A stretch of DNA of 64,000 nucleotides, from NCBI RefSeq assembly GCF_036408795.1, contig NZ_JAZGJP010000004.1, forward strand, positions 110,784 through 174,783, read 5' to 3'. The position numbers and the translations under genes were made by a program. The notes beneath the pieces are model-generated. The model was not told where the DNA came from. It saw nothing but the letters and a program-made list of their open reading frames with translations, and did no database searches. The stretch is from Olsenella_L kribbiana. Its GTDB lineage: Bacteria > Actinomycetota > Coriobacteriia > Coriobacteriales > Atopobiaceae. Positions within the stretch are counted from its first letter, which is position 1; the number at the start of each line of letters is the position of its first letter. Positions 59,985-64,000 of the stretch are shown here, one piece after another.

Positions 59985-60376
59985 TCTGCCTCAGCCTCCT
60001 CTGCATCTGCCTCATCTGCAGCTGTCGGGATCTTTGCCCAGAAGAGCCAGATGTGGAAGACCCAGACTGCCACGAGGATCGCCCTGCCCCACAGGATGGC
60101 TGACATGAAGATGAAGCCAAGCCCCAGAAGGAGCGTCACTGTGCCGAAGGCCTTTGCCTTCGCCCTGACGGTCATGCCCTTCCCTTCCTGCAGCGGCTTT
60201 ACATGTGCTTGATAGAAGCCTGTCCCCTTGAACCAGGCATCAAGCTTGCGTGAGCCCTTGCCCAGGAAGAACGCTGCCAGAAGATAGAAGGGCACCGTCG
60301 GCAAGAGCGGCAGGACAATGCCCACTGTGCCGAGCGCCAAGAAGAGAAGGCCGAGAACGATATAGAGGACGCGCAT
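59981..60376 (-). CDS. DUF454 (YbaN-like) membrane protein
   Basis: A 131-residue inner-membrane protein with three hydrophobic segments (about 3-28, 76-96, 97-112) and the family phrase GTVGIVLPLLPTVPFYLLAA. The acidic C-terminus is cytosolic. YbaN/DUF454 function is unknown. AAGGTGG precedes the ATG. It is coupled to the NOSP-family gene and lies 33 bases downstream of the CydC-like stop, so the four genes from 63.8 to 59.6 kb may form one operon. Confidence 0.82.
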   Translation of the reverse strand: MRVLYIVLGLLFLALGTVGIVLPLLPTVPFYLLAAFFLGKGSRKLDAWFKGTGFYQAHVKPLQEGKGMTVRAKAKAFGTVTLLLGLGFIFMSAILWGRAILVAVWVFHIWLFWAKIPTAADEADAEEAEAE

Positions 60377-60409
60377 CCTGCCACCTTGCTTTCATCGGTT
60401 GGGAACCTG

Positions 60410-62071
60410 CTAGCTGACCCTGCCCTGGTCGAGCAAGATCACTTCATCTGCAATCGCAAGCGAGCTTGGACGGTGCGAGACCAGAAGGACCGTCCGCTTG
60501 CCGCGCTGTGCATCGAGGGCCTTCAAGACGGCGCCTTCGTTCAGGGCATCGAGGTTCGACGTCGGCTCGTCGAGAAGCACGAACGGCGCATCATGGAGGA
60601 AGGCACGGGCAAGTCCCAGGCGCTGGCGCTCGCCGCCGGAAAGGGTATCCCCGAGCTCGCCCACCTCAGTGTCAAAGCCCTTGGGCAGGCTCTCGATGAA
60701 ATCGAGGATGGATGCCTGGGCACAGGCGCTCTTCAGCTCCTCCTCTGTTGCATCGGGCTTCGCAATCAGCAGGTTCTTCCTGATGCTGTCATGGAAGAGC
60801 ACGGTATCCTGCTCGACGGAGGCCTCGAGGCTCCGGAGATGTGCGGTCCTCACCCGCCTGATATCGTTCGGACCAATCGAGATCCTGCCTTCATCCACAT
60901 CCCAGAAGCGCATGAGGAGACGGCAGAAGGTCGACTTGCCTGATCCGCTCCTGCCGGAGATGCCGACAATCCTGCCTTTGGGAATCTCGAGGCATACATC
61001 ATGGAGCACTTCCTCGTCTGCATAGGAGAAGCTCACGCTCTCTGCAGCGGCACCGGTGAAGGCGGGCTCCTTGCCGACCTCAACCTCTTCGACCTGGGGC
61101 TTCTCATCGAGGATGGCAAGCACGCGCTCGCCCGAGGCAAGCGTCTGCTGGAGCGTCGAGCCGAGGTTTGCAAGCGCGACATAGGGCCCGAAGGAGGAAA
61201 GCGTCGTCACGACCGCAAGCACATAGGCTTCCGGCATGACCGCACCAGCTGCGACGAGCGGTGCGCCGATGAAGAGCTGGGCTGCTGCCGTGAGGACGAC
61301 AAGCACGCCGACCGCCGCAGAGCCGGCAACGCCTTTTGCCTTGAGGCCACGCTGCACATCCACAAGAGCACGGCTGCGCTCGTCGAGGCCAGAGAGCCTC
61401 GCATCCCCTGCCCCGCACTGGATGACCTGGGCCAGGCCGCGCAGGTTGTCGAGGACATAGCCTGAAAGGCTTGCCTGCACGGCACGTGCCTGGGCGCCGC
61501 CTTCGTCCGATGCCTTCGAGACAAGAATCGGCGAGACCACGCCGACAAGGATGTAGCCGCAAAGCGCCACAAGCGCAAAGACCGGCGAGAGATTCGCAAG
61601 AAACACCATGAGCACAATCGTCATTCCTGCTGCAATCAAGACCGGCGAAATCGTATGGGCATAGAAGACCTCGAGGAGCTCGATGTCGCTCGTGATCGTC
61701 GAGATGAGCTCGCCCCTGTTCCTGCCGGAGAGCTTGGCGGGGGCAAGCTTTCTCAAAGCTCCAAAGACAAGGTCCCTGATATGGGCCAGGAGCTTGAAGG
61801 CGATGTAGTGGTTGCATCGCTGCTCGATGTAGTGGAGGATGCCTCTCGCCACAGCCAGAACAGCAAGCATGCCTCCGAATGCGCCGACGCTCCAGGCAAG
61901 AGAACCCTTGCCGGCAACAGAGAGCACGGCCTCTGCTGCAAGCAACGGCAGCGCCGTCGCACAGACGAATCCCAGGATGCCGCAGAAGACCGAGATGCAC
62001 ATGACGCCGACCATCGGCTTCACGAAGCCGAGCATGCGTCCCATGAGACGGAAATTGCTGTGCCTAGTCAC
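60410..62071 (-). CDS. cydC: CydC-like ABC transporter subunit
   Basis: A 553-residue fused permease-ATPase. Six membrane segments fill about 15-300, then an ABC domain with GRSGSGKST, LSGGERQRLGLARA and VLLDEPTSNLD. CydDC-type exporters move reduced thiols or haem-related compounds and support cytochrome bd assembly; here that function is inferred from pairing only, as no cydAB lies in the window. The protein ends right after DQGRVS, about 25 residues earlier than its partner, lacking the usual tail. GTG 62071 overlaps the end of the CydD-like gene by eight bases. Confidence 0.75.
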   Translation of the reverse strand: MTRHSNFRLMGRMLGFVKPMVGVMCISVFCGILGFVCATALPLLAAEAVLSVAGKGSLAWSVGAFGGMLAVLAVARGILHYIEQRCNHYIAFKLLAHIRDLVFGALRKLAPAKLSGRNRGELISTITSDIELLEVFYAHTISPVLIAAGMTIVLMVFLANLSPVFALVALCGYILVGVVSPILVSKASDEGGAQARAVQASLSGYVLDNLRGLAQVIQCGAGDARLSGLDERSRALVDVQRGLKAKGVAGSAAVGVLVVLTAAAQLFIGAPLVAAGAVMPEAYVLAVVTTLSSFGPYVALANLGSTLQQTLASGERVLAILDEKPQVEEVEVGKEPAFTGAAAESVSFSYADEEVLHDVCLEIPKGRIVGISGRSGSGKSTFCRLLMRFWDVDEGRISIGPNDIRRVRTAHLRSLEASVEQDTVLFHDSIRKNLLIAKPDATEEELKSACAQASILDFIESLPKGFDTEVGELGDTLSGGERQRLGLARAFLHDAPFVLLDEPTSNLDALNEGAVLKALDAQRGKRTVLLVSHRPSSLAIADEVILLDQGRVS

Positions 62072-63794
62072 GGCTATCACCTCTTCCGAAAGCTTCGAGC
62101 TCCTGCTGGCTTGCCCACATGCGGGCGTAGGTGCCATCCTTCGCAAGGAGCTCTTCATGCGTGCCGGACTCGACGACACGTCCCTGGTCCATCACATAAA
62201 TCTTTTCGGCGTCCACGACGTTCGCAAGACGGTGGGCAATCATTACGACAGGATGCGTCTCGGCAAGCCCATAGATCGAGGAGAGGAGCACGCTTTCGCT
62301 CTCTGCATCGATATTGCTTGTCGCCTCATCGAAGATGTAGAGGTCGGAGCCATGGAGATAGGCACGGGCGAACGCGAGGCGCTGGCGCTGGCCGCCCGAG
62401 AGGTTCTGCCCATCCTGCGTGAGCTTCGTCTCGAGGCCCTCCTGCGTCCTGAGGAAGCCATCGAGGCTTGCCGCCTGAAGCGCCGCCCAGAGCTCCTCAT
62501 CCGTTGCTTCCGGCTTGGCCATGGCCAGGTTCTCGCGCACGGTACCCGCAAAGAGATAGGCACCGACACCGACAGTTGTGACATGCTCTGCAAGCGCCGC
62601 AGAATCTGCATCGGCAAGCTCGAGCGCCCCGTAGCGGATGTGGCCCCTGTATCCCGTGAGACGCCCGCCCATAAGTGCCGAGATCGTCGACTTGCCGGAG
62701 CCGGAAAGGCCGACGATAGCGGTAACGCCCGTGGGCGTGACCGTGAGGCTGATATCGTGGAGCACTTCACGCTCGCGATCGTAGGAGAAGCTCACATCCT
62801 CGAGCACCGGCACACTGCCCTTGGCAGGGATGCCTTCCTTCTTCTCAGGCTCGGGAAACTCGAGGAGACGGAAGATCTTGCCTGAGGCAGCAATGCCATT
62901 CATTGCCACATGGAAGAAGGAGCCGAGCTGGCGCATCGGCAGGAAGAAGTCTGCCGAGAGCAGCACGATTGCAAGCGTCTGGAAGATGGTGATCGTGCCT
63001 GCGGCAAGAGCGGAAAGCGCGACCCAGATACCTGCCGCAGCGCCGCCCAAGGCGACAATGTCCATAACGATGATGGAGTTGAGCTGCATCGAGAGCACCT
63101 TCATCGTGACGATGCGGAAGTGCTCTGCCTCCTTGTTCATCGCCTCGTGGCGCGCCCCGTCAGCCCCATAGATCTTGAGCGTCGTGAGTCCTTCGAGATT
63201 CTCGAGGAAGGAATCGCCGAGCTCGGTGTACTGGTCCCAATAGGCAGAAAGGATGCGCTTTGCGATCTTCTGCACAGCCACGATTGTGAGCGGGATGAGC
63301 GGCACGAAGACGAGCAGCACGATAGCGGCAGCAAGATCCATCGGGGCAATCACGACAAAGAGCGTGACAGGTGCCAGGACCGAATAGAAGATCTGCGGCA
63401 GATACTGCCCGAAGTAGGTCTCGAGCTGCTCGCATCCCTCGACTGAGAGCTGCACGACTTCAGCCGTCGATACCTGCCGATCATAGGCAGGACCGAGCCG
63501 GAGCAGCTTCTCGAGGATGGCGCGGCGGAGCTTCCGCTTCACATCCTGGGATGCCGCAAGGCTCTCGCGCTCCTGCGCCCAGACCGAAATGGCCTTGCCC
63601 ACGCAGGCAACTGCGATAAGGATGGCTGCCATGCCATAAGGCACTGCGGTACCTTCAAGCGCAGCTGCAAGCACTGAGGCCACGCCCCAGACGAGGCAGA
63701 TATTGGACAGAAGCCCTGCCCATTTCCACACCACAGCAAGAATGACGTGGCGCATCGCTTCTGGCACAAGCGCCAGAAGCCTCTTGTCCATCAT
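62064..63794 (-). CDS. cydD: CydD-like ABC transporter subunit
   Basis: A 576-residue fused permease-ATPase, the first gene of the pair. Six hydrophobic segments span about 15-310; the ABC domain has GLSGSGKST, LSGGQRQRLAFARA and YIFDEATSNID (switch His in MIAHRL). YDRQVSTAEVVQLSVEG and the general layout resemble CydD-type subunits; a generic multidrug-type heterodimer is the alternative. GAGGGGAG precedes the tandem ATG ATG at 63794. It overlaps the CydC-like gene by eight bases. Confidence 0.78.
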   Translation of the reverse strand: MMDKRLLALVPEAMRHVILAVVWKWAGLLSNICLVWGVASVLAAALEGTAVPYGMAAILIAVACVGKAISVWAQERESLAASQDVKRKLRRAILEKLLRLGPAYDRQVSTAEVVQLSVEGCEQLETYFGQYLPQIFYSVLAPVTLFVVIAPMDLAAAIVLLVFVPLIPLTIVAVQKIAKRILSAYWDQYTELGDSFLENLEGLTTLKIYGADGARHEAMNKEAEHFRIVTMKVLSMQLNSIIVMDIVALGGAAAGIWVALSALAAGTITIFQTLAIVLLSADFFLPMRQLGSFFHVAMNGIAASGKIFRLLEFPEPEKKEGIPAKGSVPVLEDVSFSYDREREVLHDISLTVTPTGVTAIVGLSGSGKSTISALMGGRLTGYRGHIRYGALELADADSAALAEHVTTVGVGAYLFAGTVRENLAMAKPEATDEELWAALQAASLDGFLRTQEGLETKLTQDGQNLSGGQRQRLAFARAYLHGSDLYIFDEATSNIDAESESVLLSSIYGLAETHPVVMIAHRLANVVDAEKIYVMDQGRVVESGTHEELLAKDGTYARMWASQQELEAFGRGDSRD

Positions 63795-63848
63795 GAATGA
63801 CTCCCCTCTTTCGGCAATGCATCTATGTTAGCCTCTGCTTACTGTAAG

Positions 63849-63870
63849 GGAGTTAGACAATTAAAACTCC
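63849..63870. promoter_or_regulatory. Inverted repeat upstream of cydDC-like operon
   Basis: GGAGTT (63849-63854) and AACTCC (63865-63870) with a 10-base AT-rich spacer, in the 5' region of the ABC operon. It could be an operator. Confidence 0.35.
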
Positions 63871-63981
63871 AAAAAGCCGAAAATGGCTGAGGACCTCCGG
63901 CATAACCGCAGGAATTCCTGTCGCCGCTCCGCTGCATCATATGGATGAACGGCTGATGCATCCGGAGGATCGGGGGACGAG

Positions 63982-64000
63982 ATGGCGAAGGGTCATGCAG
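63982..64000 (+). CDS. Possible start of a gene running out of the window
   Basis: ATGGCGAAGGGTCATGCAG is preceded by a purine-rich ribosome-like site (GGATCGGGGGACGAG). Only six codons (MAKGHA) are visible, so no function can be given. Confidence 0.35.

Overview
The window is a high-GC, densely packed chromosomal segment with genes on both strands, short intergenic gaps, many GTG starts, strong Shine-Dalgarno sites and a hairpin terminator after most transcription units. I see no rRNA or tRNA gene, no CRISPR array and no phage. The gene set (several PTS sugar systems, a GHKL/LytTR two-component pair, manganese pyrophosphatase with CBS domains, EttA, a DUF3516 helicase, a LarA-family racemase, an eukaryotic-like NADP isocitrate dehydrogenase, CydDC-like exporter) together with GC and codon use suggests an anaerobic, sugar-fermenting Gram-positive. 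I infer Coriobacteriia (Olsenella/Atopobium relatives); no marker gene was available to prove it.

Layout. 1-6.9 kb: the 3' end of an unknown gene, pyrE, then a four-gene minus-strand operon (unknown 394-aa protein, DUF2201/VWA protein, MoxR-type AAA+ ATPase, small CGC-tailed protein), followed by a membrane PH-like protein and a GNAT acetyltransferase. 6.9-12.5 kb: a HAD phosphatase, larA-like gene, XRE regulator and Ski2-like helicase. 12.6-16.9 kb: a sucrose locus (PTS EIIBC, LacI regulator, GH32 hydrolase) with the same operator in front of the transporter and the hydrolase. 16.9-22.7 kb: ettA, ansA, pyrophosphatase and a TrmB-like gene. 22.7-25.0 kb: an AT-richer island with one AAA/DUF4143 ATPase gene bracketed by five copies of a quasi-palindromic repeat. 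25-27.1 kb: a Zn/Cd P-type ATPase with a textbook promoter and an ArsR/SmtB-like operator. 27.4-33 kb: hypothetical genes, icd, a Trm9-like methyltransferase and a MazG-like protein. 33.2-38.4 kb: nitroreductase, DUF1801 protein, a cystine-type symporter preceded by a Cys-rich leader peptide and terminator, and an Elp3-like enzyme. 38.4-48.5 kb: proA, then an amino-sugar regulon: EIIA-EIIB-EIIC-EIID, GntR regulator, agaS and nagA on the minus strand, and a divergent PfkB kinase plus class II aldolase. Together these could import and phosphorylate an N-acetylhexosamine (probably GalNAc), deacetylate it, deaminate/isomerise it to tagatose-6-P, phosphorylate it and cleave it to triose phosphates. 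48.7-54.3 kb: DEAD-box helicase, dCMP deaminase, enolase, HAD phosphatase, ferritin. 54.3-64 kb: sensor kinase and LytTR regulator divergent from a membrane-anchored domain-swapped GH3 glycosidase, a NOSP-family protein, DUF454 protein and a CydDC-like ABC exporter.

The most distinctive signals are the repeat-bracketed DUF4143 gene, the candidate cysteine attenuator, the permuted double-anchored GH3 enzyme, the co-occurrence of Elp3-like and Trm9-like tRNA modification genes, and a 37-bp perfect palindrome at 59.5 kb. All functional calls come from motif reading; no database search was run.
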